Source: Ichthyosporea sp. XGB-2017a (Eukaryota > Opisthokonta > Ichthyosporea). Taken from it: 26,096 nt of DNA. Each line of letters opens with the position of its first letter. Within the stretch, counting starts at the first letter, position 1. Positions 17,133 to 26,096 of this stretch are shown here, piece by piece. The stretch covers positions 57,259 to 83,354 of the forward strand of contig PDIM01010328.1 of the NCBI GenBank assembly GCA_002811675.1, in the 5' to 3' direction. The position numbers and the translations under genes were made by a program. The notes below the pieces were generated by a model, which did not search any database, was not told the origin of the DNA, and worked only from the letters and a program-made list of their open reading frames with translations.

Positions 17133-18988
17133 CTATTTCGTTATATTTTGAAGAATTGCTTTTTTAACGAATGTCTCGTTACAATTTGCAATTTCTCGTA
17201 GCAATACTTTGCAACTGTCCGACATCTGTAGATGATTTAAAAGTACAAGAACTGTAAATAAAAAGAACCTATACCTTTCAAACGATTGATTGCTTCTTTT
17301 ATACTTACATTCTCTTTGTGTAGTTTCACATAGCTCAGCACTATGTTCGAGTATTTGAGATTTTTGCAAAGGTGGAGACGATGCAAATAAAGACATTTCA
17401 GAATTTTATACCTAACTCCCTCACCTAATTCGAGTCCTTTGAGTGCAAGCGTAGCTCCAACAACGGTTAGAATATTGCTGTTCCACTGAAAAGATCCTTT
17501 CGATTCGTCGGCAAAACTTCCATAACGGATGCAATGATCACATATACCTCCCAAAAGACTTTCGATACTTGAAGATGCGCTTGACCCTCCTGTCTGTTTC
17601 AAGACTTTGCAAATAATATCGGCATGGAAGGCCTGCATTTCAATTATATGGAGATCCCCAACAAACGGTAGAAAAACTCCTTCCACTACAGCTTTCATAT
17701 TTCTGCTGGCGAAGGTGTTCAAAGAGTCTAGAAATGTTCTCGAAGGTGATTTCTTCAGATCTTTCAATGTTTTCAATAAAGTCATATTGAGAAGCTCAAG
17801 AGTATTTCCAAAGCCACCGGTGGTGCAAGCATGCAAATACAGCAATGCCAATACAGGCAAAACATCAAGCTGCTTTATCTCTGGCATCATATTAACACAG
17901 TCCTTCAGGATATCTCTAGTTTCTTCTGGAGTAGCTCTACTGAATAGGCGCATTCCCTCCAGGGGTAGATTTGCAAAGGATTCATTTGAAGATGGTACCG
18001 CTTCCACTATATCTGAACAAAATGAAAGCATATCAGTTAAATCCATATTGCACAAACATTTAACTAATTCTTTAAGCATATCCCCAATTTTCGCAATGTC
18101 CTGCCGTACAACAGTCGAGTTGACCTCATTTTCTTCGTCCACTTCCATCGTCATTATTTGCTCTCGCACTTCGGTGGCCCCTTCCCCTATAGCTGCTTCT
18201 GCAGGAATATCCTCCACCATCATGTCTAAAACATCACTTTCCCTTCCACTTAAATCTTCCGAAGGCTCAACACTCTGCCTTTTCTTAAGTGCCTTGTCTA
18301 TGATCTGGGAATCTTCATTTGAAAAAACAGGAACTGGATAAACGTTTATGCCAAAGAGACGTTTCTTAGGTGTATCCCGTTGCATAAGTGCTTTTGCAAG
18401 GGCCGAAGAAGCAATTACTGCTTCCAATGCATGTACGCAAACAGGATCTACTACGAATTCTTTGCACTTAACTGCAAATATGTTACGTACTTCGTGATTG
18501 ATAAACTTAGACACCTCTGGTAAGCGCACCAGATTCAGGAACCCGCGTTGGGCACTTAAAGGAAGTAGCTGCAAAACAATAATCTGGAAATATGTCTTCT
18601 CCTCAGTACCAGGTGGTATGCGATAAAAGATTTCATCTTTCTGTAGCAACAGCAACAGTTCAGTCAAGCCATTCTTAGCCTCAGGGGGTGCACACTGCAT
18701 CCAATAAACAGCTTGTTGGAATCTGCTTCCTTTCTCTTCTCCTGCGCAGACAAGCAAATAAAAGAGCCCATGGAAAGCCACATCACATTGAAGACACAGC
18801 AGATTCACAGCAGCACCACATGATGGCGGAAAGGGCAAAGCCGTTGATATAGGCGATGATTCAAGATAAGCAACAGGCATCTTAAGCACTAAAGCCCCAG
18901 CATAGTCGTATGAAATCACACACTTAAATGACCCAAACAGTGCTATGCAAGCGAGACGGAAAGGTTCAAGAATGCGTTGCTGTGAACC
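17133..18988 (-). CDS. Helical protein of unknown family; 5' end unresolved
   Basis: The main exon, 18988-17309 (560 codons), starts at an in-frame TAG that serves as a splice acceptor (TTTTTAG/GGT). It reads GSQQRILEPFRLACIALFGS and onward. A donor GTAAGT at 17308 and an acceptor CTACAG ending at 17226 add a last exon, 17225-17133: MSDSCKVLLREIANCNETF... to TAG. That gives at least 590 residues. The sequence is almost wholly Leu-rich amphipathic helix (HEAT-like), with an acidic linker around 225-270 and no signal peptide or clear membrane span. If the intron is ignored the frame instead ends with a 13-residue tail at 17237. Upstream exon(s) should lie in 18990-19560; one in-phase candidate ends ...GGFEEAKQ at a GTATGT, but that intron would be only about 37 bp. 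The stop is 46 bp from the formin stop. I do not recognise the family. Confidence 0.7.
17226..17308 (-). other. Probable intron (GT-AG, 83 bp, phase 0) in the helical-protein gene
   Basis: On the minus strand GAGAAT/GTAAGT opens at 17308 and ATCTACAG closes at 17226, joining ...VKLHKEN to MSDSCKVLLREI in frame. An alternative acceptor, TTTACAG, lies some 24 bp earlier and would give a short tail FLYF. I prefer the later site because the extra 30 residues continue the amphipathic helical pattern. Confidence 0.55.
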
Positions 18989-19058
18989 CTAAAAATTTAA
19001 ACTTTTAAGTTGCAGCTGTACATACTTGTTTAGCCTCCTCAAAGCCGCCTTTGTGCAC

Positions 19059-19160
19059 CACGTGACTTTTTCTTTCTTGTTATGGCAAGTAGTAATTACT
19101 CATCAGGTCACCAATTACCATAGAAATTCCTGGTTGTGCCAGAAAATAGCGCTGCTATGA
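19059..19160. promoter_or_regulatory. Candidate upstream module B (CACGTGA, CCATAG, TGTGCCAGA, GCTGCTATGA)
   Basis: CCACGTGAC (CACGTG at 19059-19064), ACCATAG (about 19118), TGTGCCAGAAAAT (19135-19147) and GCTGCTATGA (19151-19160) occur within about 100 bp. The 13-mer differs from the one in module A at one base, and GCTGCTATGA is identical. The cluster lies about 410-510 bp upstream of the kinesin-2 ATG. Its function is inferred. Confidence 0.35.
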
Positions 19161-19343
19161 CTAACTTATAGTAATGACTGTACTTATGAGTGTGAATTAT
19201 GTAGTTGTATTTTTGCTTTGTTTGCTTTTGTTTGCTTTGTTTTGTTGTATTTGTGTATTTGTAGGTTTAGAGGCTCATCCGCCCTGAGAGTGATATTTTT
19301 CGATATTTTGGTTTGTCTGATTTGCTCATCTCTTGGGGAGCAA

Positions 19344-19356
19344 CTTGCCTGGCAAG
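19344..19356. promoter_or_regulatory. 13-bp palindrome CTTGCCTGGCAAG, loosely X-box-like
   Basis: A perfect inverted repeat (CTTGCC-T-GGCAAG) about 220 bp upstream of a ciliary-type kinesin. RFX X-boxes have the form GTTGCC-(spacer)-GGCAAC; here the outermost base of each arm differs. Position next to a flagellar gene is suggestive, nothing more. Confidence 0.2.
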
Positions 19357-19572
19357 GGACATTTTGTGGACACACACAAAGAGCACTGTAGCTGAAATTA
19401 TTGTGTTGGCGTCTGGCTTTTTACAACTCTTATTTGGGTTTTTCAATCGTCCAATTTATTTCAATCTTTCATGTATTCTTTTGTTCATGACTAGAGAGTG
19501 TTTTGTTTTTGATGAGCTCCCTTTTGTTGACTGTAGCATTCGCAACTACTAGCTAGTTTCTCGGTTCTCACA

Positions 19573-22071
19573 ATGGCAGAAGGGAAGAGCAGCGGGGCTG
19601 CCTCCTCCACCGCTAAGACAAGCAATATCAATACGAAGGTCAGTACTATGAATCTTGCGGTAAATGGAGCGGAAAAGGGTGAGCACGTGCGAGTGGTTGT
19701 GCGTGCCCGCCCGTTAAATAGTAAAGAAAAGAACGAAGGATGCTCGTCCATTGTTGATGCCAATTCGGAGATGGCCATGATTACTTTGAATAAGCCCAAG
19801 AGCATTGTAAAGCAGTCCAGAAAGGGGAATAGTGGAGGAGATGGCCATCACCATAAATCTTTCACTTTTGATGCAGTGTACTCCGGAAACATGCTTGCAA
19901 CGCAACTTTATGAGGAAGTTGCATACCCTATCGTGGAGGGGGTTTTGGAGGGGTATAATGGATGCATCTTTGCATATGGACAGACAGGGTCTGGCAAATC
20001 CCACACTATGGAGGGGAACTATAAAGACAAAGCGGGAAGTGATAGTAAAGGGATCATTCCGCATGCCTTTGAGCACATCTTCTCTCACATTGATATCACC
20101 GAGCACAGTGACTTTCTTGTCTATGCCACTTATGTAGAGATTTACAATGAGGAAATTAGGGACTTACTTGATAAGAACCCCAAAAAAGAGTCAAAGTTGG
20201 GGTTCAAGCCCTTAGGTAAGTGTCGCCTAAAACATGGAGTTGCTTTTTTTTTGTGGATTGTGTACATTGTAGGAACAAAAACTTAGTTACTTTATATTTT
20301 GGTTTGTTCTTCTGCAGAATTGAAGGAAGACAAAAAAGGGGGGGTGTACATAAAAGATGTGACAAAGAAAGTTGTTCATGGGGTGGAAGAGATTGTAGAG
20401 GTACTTCACGTAGGCAGCAAGAACAGATCGGTTGGGGAAACTCTAATGAACGTTGATTCGTCACGATCCCACGCTGTATTTAGCATATGTGTAGAAATTG
20501 CAGACAAGGACAAAAGTAAGGATTCTATAAGACTTGGTACACTAAATATGGTTGATTTGGCTGGTAGTGAAAGACAATCAAAGACTCAGGCAGAAGGAAA
20601 GCGCTTAAAGGAAGCTTGTAAGATTAATCTTTCACTTTCGGCCTTGGGAAATGTTATTAGCGCCCTTGTAGAGGGACGCTCAAAGCATGTACCTTATAGA
20701 GATTCCAAACTCACTAGAATACTCCAAAATTCACTGGGAGGGAACAGTAAAACGCTCATGATAGCTACCATTTCACCTGCTAGCAGCAATTACGAAGAAA
20801 CGCTGTCCACCCTTCGCTATGCTGACCGAGCAAAGAATATTAAGAACACTCCTATCATCAATGAAGATCCTAAAGATGCTCTAATTAGGAAATTTCAGAG
20901 TGAAATAGAGGCATTAAAGGAGCTTCTTGCAAAGGGGGGGACTTTGACTGCTGCTGATGCCAAGATGTTGAACTTGGATGATGATTTTCAGGAAAAAGTT
21001 AAAGAACAGCTTTATCACAAAGACGAAAAGATAAAGGAGGCCGAGTACGAACAAGAGCTCCTGAAAAATGCACTGGAAGAGCTAGAGCACAAGGTGGTGG
21101 AGGGAGGCCAAAAAGCGAAGGACCAAGAGCTTCAGCAAAAGATGAAAATTCGAAAACAGCAACAGAAGTTAAAAAAACAAAGACAAAGGGAAGCTCAATT
21201 GAGATTGGAAAAGCAAAAAATAGAGGAAGAAAAAGCTTCAGCAGACTCGAAGCTAGATCGAATCAGGGCATCACTTAAGGAGTACAAGGGGAAATATGAG
21301 GACGCTCAAGATGAAATCGATGATCTGAAGGAAGAGTTCGAATCTGAGCGGTACGATTTTTTAATGACCATCCGCAAGCAGGAAAAGGAGTTGCAGTTCT
21401 ACAAGCAGGTAGCCCAAAAGTTTATTCACGCGGATTTTTTGGTTACAAGTTACGGCAAAAGCTCCGAAAAATTGAGAGAAATGTCACAGTGGGATGAAGA
21501 TAAAGGGAAGTGGAAGCTACCACCACTAAAGAACACCAGCTCTGTAGTCAAGCTTCCTGGATTAGAGGACCAGCACCAGTCAAAGGGGAAATCCATCAGT
21601 TCACTTGCAAAATCAACAGGTGGAAGCACAAAGCACAAATACCAAACGGTCAATGAGAATGAAGAAGAAGGGCCCGAGTTGTTCAATGAAGATGGGACGT
21701 TTTCACCAGCATTATTGAATTCTGTTAACGAAGAACTCAGTGGAAATTCCTATAGCGATGCGAGTTTGGAAGGTTCATATGGAGCTGAGAGGTCAAAAGG
21801 AAAAGAAGGGGGGCTTAAAAAGTCTATAGACAGTTCATTCTGGGCAAAGGCATCACAAACATCATTGAATGGGTCTATTGCACAAGAGAGGAAGCTACTC
21901 GATCGAAGGAACTCCAAGATGAATTTAGACTCTCACAATTGGTATTCAGAAGGCCGAGAAAGGGAAGTTTCTTCCCCCCGAAACTGTACAGGGGACATAA
22001 AAAAAAAGAAGTCTGTGTCAAGAAGAGATTCTTTTTGGATGAGTGTAGCAAATGAATCGTCAGCCAAATAG
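19573..22071 (+). CDS. Kinesin-2 motor protein, KIF3/KIF17-like (two exons: 19573-20215, 20318-22071)
   Basis: 798 residues after splicing; KIF3A/B are about 700-750. Kinesin-2 walks to microtubule plus ends and drives anterograde intraflagellar transport. After a 37-residue N-terminal extension the motor starts at [12 protein letters not shown]. The P-loop is GQTGSGKS (136-143), switch I SSRSH (262-266) and switch II DLAGSE (294-299). [18 protein letters not shown] follows. The neck [28 protein letters not shown] (from 382) is the kinesin-2 hallmark. Coiled coil runs from about 404 to 600, and the tail is Ser/charge-rich. Two related aromatic motifs, DSSFWAKAS and [11 protein letters not shown], occur in the tail, the second at the extreme C-terminus. 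Kinesin-2 often works as a heterodimer plus KAP; no partner is in this window. The stop is 74 bp from the convergent CLU stop. It could be a KIF3A, KIF3B or KIF17 type; I cannot decide. Confidence 0.96.
20216..20317 (+). other. Kinesin-2 intron (GT-AG, 102 bp, phase 1)
   Basis: The donor GTAAGTG at 20216 and acceptor TTCTGCAG ending at 20317 join codon G-AA (Glu215) and give ...[18 protein letters not shown]. This matches the family's LELKE...GVYVKDL segment. Reading through the intron reaches a stop. Confidence 0.95.
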
Positions 22072-22119
22072 TACCTAATACAAAGATACACATCCTCATA
22101 GTGATATACAACATGTGCA

Positions 22120-22125
22120 TTTATT
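22120..22125 (-). terminator. Polyadenylation signal AATAAA of the CLU gene
   Basis: On the minus strand AATAAA lies about 20 bp downstream of the CLU stop codon and inside the 74-bp gap to the kinesin stop. The CLU transcript end therefore probably overlaps or abuts the kinesin 3' UTR. Confidence 0.5.
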
Positions 22126-22145
22126 ATTGAAGTAACATTGTACAG

Positions 22146-25100
22146 TTACTTTCCCCCTTTTTTCTTCTCCTTTTTAACACACGTGGGCGCATCTCCTTCA
22201 ATAAATTTAAGCAAATCCTGAATAGAACGATCATCACTGTTATCTGACGAACTAAGTCGCTTCTTTTCACCCTTTCTTTGCCTGTGTTTTTGATCTTCCA
22301 TGGACTTTTCTGTGAAAGCTCGAAGAAGGCTGAATTGCTTCTTCAGTAAGTCAGGGTCATCTGAGCTTATACTTGAGAAAATCCGAGTGGCTTCCTTTTG
22401 CATTTCTACAGCTTCTTTGAACAAATCAGCGAAGTAATAACATTGAGCCAAAGCCACCGAATTTTCTGCGAATTGAACCGTGTGGTTGCCGAAGCACATT
22501 TCACTAAGACGGTTCGATTCTCTCATAAATAGCACGGACAGTTCGTACTGAGCCAAAGTTTTCAATAGAATAGCCAAACTATAATAAATATCGGTCAATT
22601 CAGGGTGATTGTGACCAAAAGATCTTAACAAAAGAACTCGCACCCTCGCGAAGTACCATATAGACAATGTTTTGTCATCTGCCGCACAGCAGTACAACGC
22701 CATTTGCTTGTATGCACCGATTGCCTGATAGCTGTCGGTCCCGCAACATTTCTCAAAAAGGATAATAGCCTTGCGCTGCAATGCGAGCGCACTTTCTATA
22801 CGGCCGTCATTATAAACCGCCTTCGCAAGTGCGCTATAGCAATCAGCAACCTTTTTGTGGCACATACCTAGAACTTCGACATACTCAGAGGAGCACATAG
22901 AAAGGTACACTGCCGCTTTACTCCAGTTGCCAAGCTCAAGTTCATGCTTTCCCAAAGTGTTCCATTTATCCCCCTCTTTGCACGACGGTTCGGCGTACTT
23001 ACCAACAGGGTAAATATCAACAATATCTCCTGGTGAAAGGACACACACATCTTTGAATTCACCCTTTGACACATCTTCAGTCAAAGGAAAATTTCTAATT
23101 GAGCGAAGGTGTGCATCCATATAATAGTCTTTGTTCTTCAGCTGAACCCCCATCATTTGACAGACCCTTCGAAGTATTGCTCTTGGTTCAAGCCCACGAC
23201 CGCGCAAAGACTCTTTCTCGAGATCAAGTCGCCCAAAAGAGTAATTGAAGCATCTCTTCGCATCTTCGTACACAAACCTTTGAACCATGGAAGAAGTAAC
23301 AGACATCCAATTAAAACGTGAGCTTTGGTCGGCGTTATACACCATATCAACAAACTCTGCGTCAGACAGCACTTCCTCCGGCTCAGAAAAGGTCGGTTCA
23401 TCAAAAGGATGGTATTGTCGCTCTTCTATCTTTATAGACTTTAGAGATTTGCGTGTCACATTTTCGAACATACACTTCAAAATGTGACATATACACTCCG
23501 TGGCATTGTCACTTTGAAAGCATAATTTTAGAAGGTGTTTAAGACATCTGCTAATCATTTCACTTTCGCACAGACGAATCCTATTACGAATTATTCCTGG
23601 AAAATGATCTTCTCCAGATGTTAGGATTCCTTTCAATTCACCAGCTATGAGACCAAGGTATCTAAAATTAACGCCTCGCTCGTGCAAAAAGTCACACAAC
23701 ATCGCACCATCCAGAATTCGAATACTATTTGATGCCATTTCTTTCACAAATCTGAAAATTACCACATCTTTCAAAAAGTGTCCAATTTCCGTAATCTCAG
23801 CAATATCCTCTTTGGACTTTTCATTTCTGGCAAGAATATTGACATTAAAATTCAATCTAAAGTTTTCTTCCGCTTTCTTTTGAAGTTCTATTTGGTCATC
23901 ATCTTCTTTCGCATCTTCCAAAGCCTTTTGCAGGTGCGGAACGAATTTTGTTTCAAAGAATATTTCCACCAGTTCATACCGAAGAAAGCAACGGCTAGTA
24001 ATGTAATCCTCGAAGATCCTTTTACCTGTTTCAATGTCAATAAAATTGCAATCTATTGGCGTATGACCTCCCAAGTCGATTAAATAAGGCCTCTTATCCC
24101 ATCCCACCATCCCTTTTGCGTTAATGTTTGTTATCATTTGTAATGAATTGCCTTGTTTATCCTCAACAGTCGAACGCTTGAGATGCAGTCTGTCCTCTAA
24201 ATGTTCGATTAATTCACAATACTGCATATTCTTACTCAAAATAGTATCGCCTTCATCAACTGTACCATAAACAATGTCGTTAGGAGACTTCAACACCCCA
24301 TCAAACAAACTCTGACATATAACTCGCTTTCCTTTATAATCAACGAGCACTGTTTCAAGGAAGTACAATCCATTAGAGCCTGCTTCCGAAAATTTAAGGG
24401 TACCTTTTAGGTCTTCCACTACATTCTTATACGACGTAGGCAAAAATGAATCGAACTCTTCTTTCGTTGATCCATATTTCGTTACAGAGAAGTGGAAATA
24501 AATATTGTTCCAGACGTATGTTTGATCATCCGCGGATGGCAATCGCCTAACAGGATGCACATGCCCATCCACAACCGCTTTGGCCCCTTCCAATGCAGCT
24601 AAGGCAAATCGTGAGTAACAAGAGTGCCGTATTTTCTCCCTTTGAATGTTTTGTATTTTAGTTTCACAAGGAAATTCTTGGCAAGTTTGCCACTCTTCAT
24701 TCCAATCTCGCAATGGAAGTTTTTGCCCTCTCATTTCCCATATTGAATTAGTAGAAAATCCACCCTCTTCCTCAGTGTAATTTGGACCTAGGAGCAACCT
24801 CCGCTCAGTTCCAGCATTTTCACAATCAATTCCCTTAACAAAGCTACCTCGACAGTAGTTACTAGTGTGGGGATATTCTGGTACGCACCATTCGTGTCTT
24901 GAAAATGGCAACAAGTAATTCTGTTCCATTTGTTCACTCTGGTAGAATCTCAAAAGCATGTCATATTTTTTCACAAATAAGGGACATGAAAGTTTCAGTA
25001 AACCTATTAAGTTATGTGATGTGGCAGCGATTGTCGGATGAGGCTCTGGTTTAAACGCTTCGCGATACGGAGCACCAACAGAGGTACAAGAATTAACAAA

Positions 25101-25856
25101 AAACCCATGCTTATGAGCGGTGACGCCCAAGTACCGATCTTCCAAAGTACAAACTTCAAGGTAGAAAAGATCTCCCATTAATTTGCGATATCCCGGGGGA
25201 GGATGATAATCAGACATTTTGATATGTTTCACACAGTGGCTTAAAGTTGTCAAGGACTTGATAAACCTTTCAGGGTAAACTCTATCGGCAGAAGCATTGT
25301 AGAAAGAACCGGAGAAACATTCATCGTCTTTGCGTTTTGCCTCAAAAACCCCTTCCGAGTACTTCGTAAACACAGAAAAGCTCCCTCTATTTTCCCCGCT
25401 TACATTTTCCGCCATCTGAATAAAAGGACTTTCCAGAATACTTAGTGTCCTCTCCAGATGCTGAGCTGCATCTCTGTACAAATAATCAGCCTTTACAGCC
25501 CTCACTTCACACTTGTCTACGAGCCCATCAATCTCTCCCAAGATCTGCTCTCCGTACAATCTCCTCCCATTGAAGGTCAGGAAGTACGATGTGATATGGA
25601 AGCATTCTGGCATAGAGCCCATCACCGAGATAACGTCTTCCACAGTTTGAAGGGCAGAAAACAACCCCGGGACTTTGAATACAATGCCCGGGAATATCAC
25701 ATAGATGGTTATATCCTCTACATGGCCTCCCTCAGTTGATTGATCCTCATTCTTCGGAAAATCCAGGGACGTGTCCGGGGATTTCACCGATTTGCATCCC
25801 ACATTGGTAGGGATTCCCTCGGTTCTCTCCGTTGTTTTTGTGTCTTCGGATGTCAT
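22146..25856 (-). CDS. CLUH: Clustered-mitochondria (CLU/CLUH) protein
   Basis: 1,236 residues, single exon, stop TAA. I start at the ATG at 25856 (MTSEDTK); the frame opens slightly upstream, but only with TTG. CLU proteins are cytosolic RNA-binding factors for mRNAs of nuclear-encoded mitochondrial proteins; loss makes mitochondria cluster. Domains: CLU_N ubiquitin-like segment about 48-125 (FLTFNGRRLYGEQIL); central CLU domain about 340-600, with RDWNEEWQTCQEFP (from 383), then NINAKGMVGWDKRPYLIDLGG; an eIF3-p135-related part with ERGVNFRYLGLIAGEL (726-741); and C-terminal TPR repeats about 970-1165 (LGKHELELGNWSKA, QAIGAYKQMALYCC, YYSLAILLKTLAQYELS). It ends in a Lys-rich tail. Length matches yeast Clu1 and human CLUH (about 1,280-1,310). 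Confidence 0.95.
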   Translation of the reverse strand: MTSEDTKTTERTEGIPTNVGCKSVKSPDTSLDFPKNEDQSTEGGHVEDITIYVIFPGIVFKVPGLFSALQTVEDVISVMGSMPECFHITSYFLTFNGRRLYGEQILGEIDGLVDKCEVRAVKADYLYRDAAQHLERTLSILESPFIQMAENVSGENRGSFSVFTKYSEGVFEAKRKDDECFSGSFYNASADRVYPERFIKSLTTLSHCVKHIKMSDYHPPPGYRKLMGDLFYLEVCTLEDRYLGVTAHKHGFFVNSCTSVGAPYREAFKPEPHPTIAATSHNLIGLLKLSCPLFVKKYDMLLRFYQSEQMEQNYLLPFSRHEWCVPEYPHTSNYCRGSFVKGIDCENAGTERRLLLGPNYTEEEGGFSTNSIWEMRGQKLPLRDWNEEWQTCQEFPCETKIQNIQREKIRHSCYSRFALAALEGAKAVVDGHVHPVRRLPSADDQTYVWNNIYFHFSVTKYGSTKEEFDSFLPTSYKNVVEDLKGTLKFSEAGSNGLYFLETVLVDYKGKRVICQSLFDGVLKSPNDIVYGTVDEGDTILSKNMQYCELIEHLEDRLHLKRSTVEDKQGNSLQMITNINAKGMVGWDKRPYLIDLGGHTPIDCNFIDIETGKRIFEDYITSRCFLRYELVEIFFETKFVPHLQKALEDAKEDDDQIELQKKAEENFRLNFNVNILARNEKSKEDIAEITEIGHFLKDVVIFRFVKEMASNSIRILDGAMLCDFLHERGVNFRYLGLIAGELKGILTSGEDHFPGIIRNRIRLCESEMISRCLKHLLKLCFQSDNATECICHILKCMFENVTRKSLKSIKIEERQYHPFDEPTFSEPEEVLSDAEFVDMVYNADQSSRFNWMSVTSSMVQRFVYEDAKRCFNYSFGRLDLEKESLRGRGLEPRAILRRVCQMMGVQLKNKDYYMDAHLRSIRNFPLTEDVSKGEFKDVCVLSPGDIVDIYPVGKYAEPSCKEGDKWNTLGKHELELGNWSKAAVYLSMCSSEYVEVLGMCHKKVADCYSALAKAVYNDGRIESALALQRKAIILFEKCCGTDSYQAIGAYKQMALYCCAADDKTLSIWYFARVRVLLLRSFGHNHPELTDIYYSLAILLKTLAQYELSVLFMRESNRLSEMCFGNHTVQFAENSVALAQCYYFADLFKEAVEMQKEATRIFSSISSDDPDLLKKQFSLLRAFTEKSMEDQKHRQRKGEKKRLSSSDNSDDRSIQDLLKFIEGDAPTCVKKEKKKGGK

Positions 25857-26096
25857 GCGGTTTAATATACAGAACAAAAGATCCCCAAAAAATCAATCAG
25901 TGCGGCCCATTAAACTTGCACACTTTTACAAATCAACACGAAAAAGAAAAAGAAAAACAAAGCAAAAACAAAAACAAAAACAAAAAAATTCAAAATTCCA
26001 AAAAGAAAAACACAAAAAACCAAAAAACGAAATTTTTAATTTATTGTGCGGACAAAAAAAAAAAAAAAAAAAAAAAAAACATCCCAAACAAAAAAA
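25857..26096. promoter_or_regulatory. Upstream region of CLU with T-rich (sense strand) tract
   Basis: The plus strand from about 25935 to the window end is nearly all A with scattered C/G (AAAAACAAAAACAAAAACAA), including a 27-base A-run at 26054-26080. On the CLU sense strand this is a T-rich tract starting some 80 bp upstream of the ATG. No CACGTGA word is in the visible 240 bp. Confidence 0.45.
26054..26080. repeat. 27-base poly-A run (poly-T in the CLU sense)
   Basis: Uninterrupted homopolymer in the CLU upstream region. Its exact length may be unreliable in sequencing. Confidence 0.85.

Larger units (their letters stand above)
18989..19572. other. Divergent spacer upstream of kinesin-2 and the helical-protein gene
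   Basis: About 580 bp holding module B (19059-19160), a T-rich tract in the kinesin sense (about 19207-19262) and a 13-bp palindrome (19344-19356). It may also hold the missing first exon(s) of the minus-strand gene. I could not find a convincing ATG exon there on that strand. Confidence 0.5.

Noticed and set aside
17237-18919. Assigning the helical protein to symplekin or the NELF-B/HEAT regulators
   Set aside because: Only general HEAT-like leucine spacing agrees; no diagnostic motif could be matched, so it is left unnamed.
25857-25877. Seven extra N-terminal residues of CLU (FCILNR segment)
   Set aside because: That extension would need TTG as start. The ATG at 25856 is the normal eukaryotic choice.
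1-26096. tRNA, rRNA, CRISPR, virus-like or DNA-transposon content
   Set aside because: I scanned the spacers for T-loop (GGTTCRA) boxes, direct-repeat arrays, terminal repeats and transposase, integrase or capsid motifs and saw none.

Overview
This window is nuclear DNA from a single-celled, flagellum-bearing eukaryote. The genes have eukaryotic GT-AG introns (about 83-107 bp, and few of them). They are separated by AT-rich spacers, and all three standard stop codons are used. The products are eukaryote-specific: a mitochondrial elongation factor G, a PTEN-domain formin, a kinesin-2 motor of the ciliary-transport type and a CLU/CLUH protein. I cannot name the lineage. The PTEN-formin fusion argues against animals and fungi and for a plant-like or other protist group, and kinesin-2 implies a flagellum. 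I see no transposon, virus-like element, CRISPR array, tRNA or rRNA.

Layout. 1-64 (-): first codons of a gene that leaves the left edge and starts with a hydrophobic anchor. 859-1419 (-): small secreted four-cysteine protein. 2169-4484 (-): mitochondrial EF-G1. 5262-8192 (-): large, acidic then basic, probably nuclear protein of unknown family. 8472-11390 (-): large secreted or ER-lumen protein of unknown family. 12471-17086 (+): two-exon formin with an N-terminal PTEN-like phosphatase/C2 module whose catalytic signature looks intact. 17133-18988 (-): helical-repeat-like protein whose 5' end I could not resolve. 19573-22071 (+): two-exon kinesin-2. 22146-25856 (-): CLU protein. Formin and kinesin each end within 50-75 bp of a convergent neighbour.

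How the genes relate. There is no obvious pathway cluster. EF-G1 and CLU both serve mitochondria (translation in the organelle; handling of nuclear mRNAs for mitochondrial proteins). Formin and kinesin-2 serve the actin and microtubule cytoskeletons. The other four products are unrecognised or barely visible.

The most unusual signals are three. The spacers share short words (CACGTGA, TGTGCCAGA, CCATAG/CTATGG, GCTGCTATGA), clustered in two of them and partly present in two more. Seven of eight genes have a T-rich tract on the sense strand upstream of the start codon. The formin joins a possibly catalytic PTEN-type domain to an actin nucleator. I found no convincing case for a wholly new multi-gene system.
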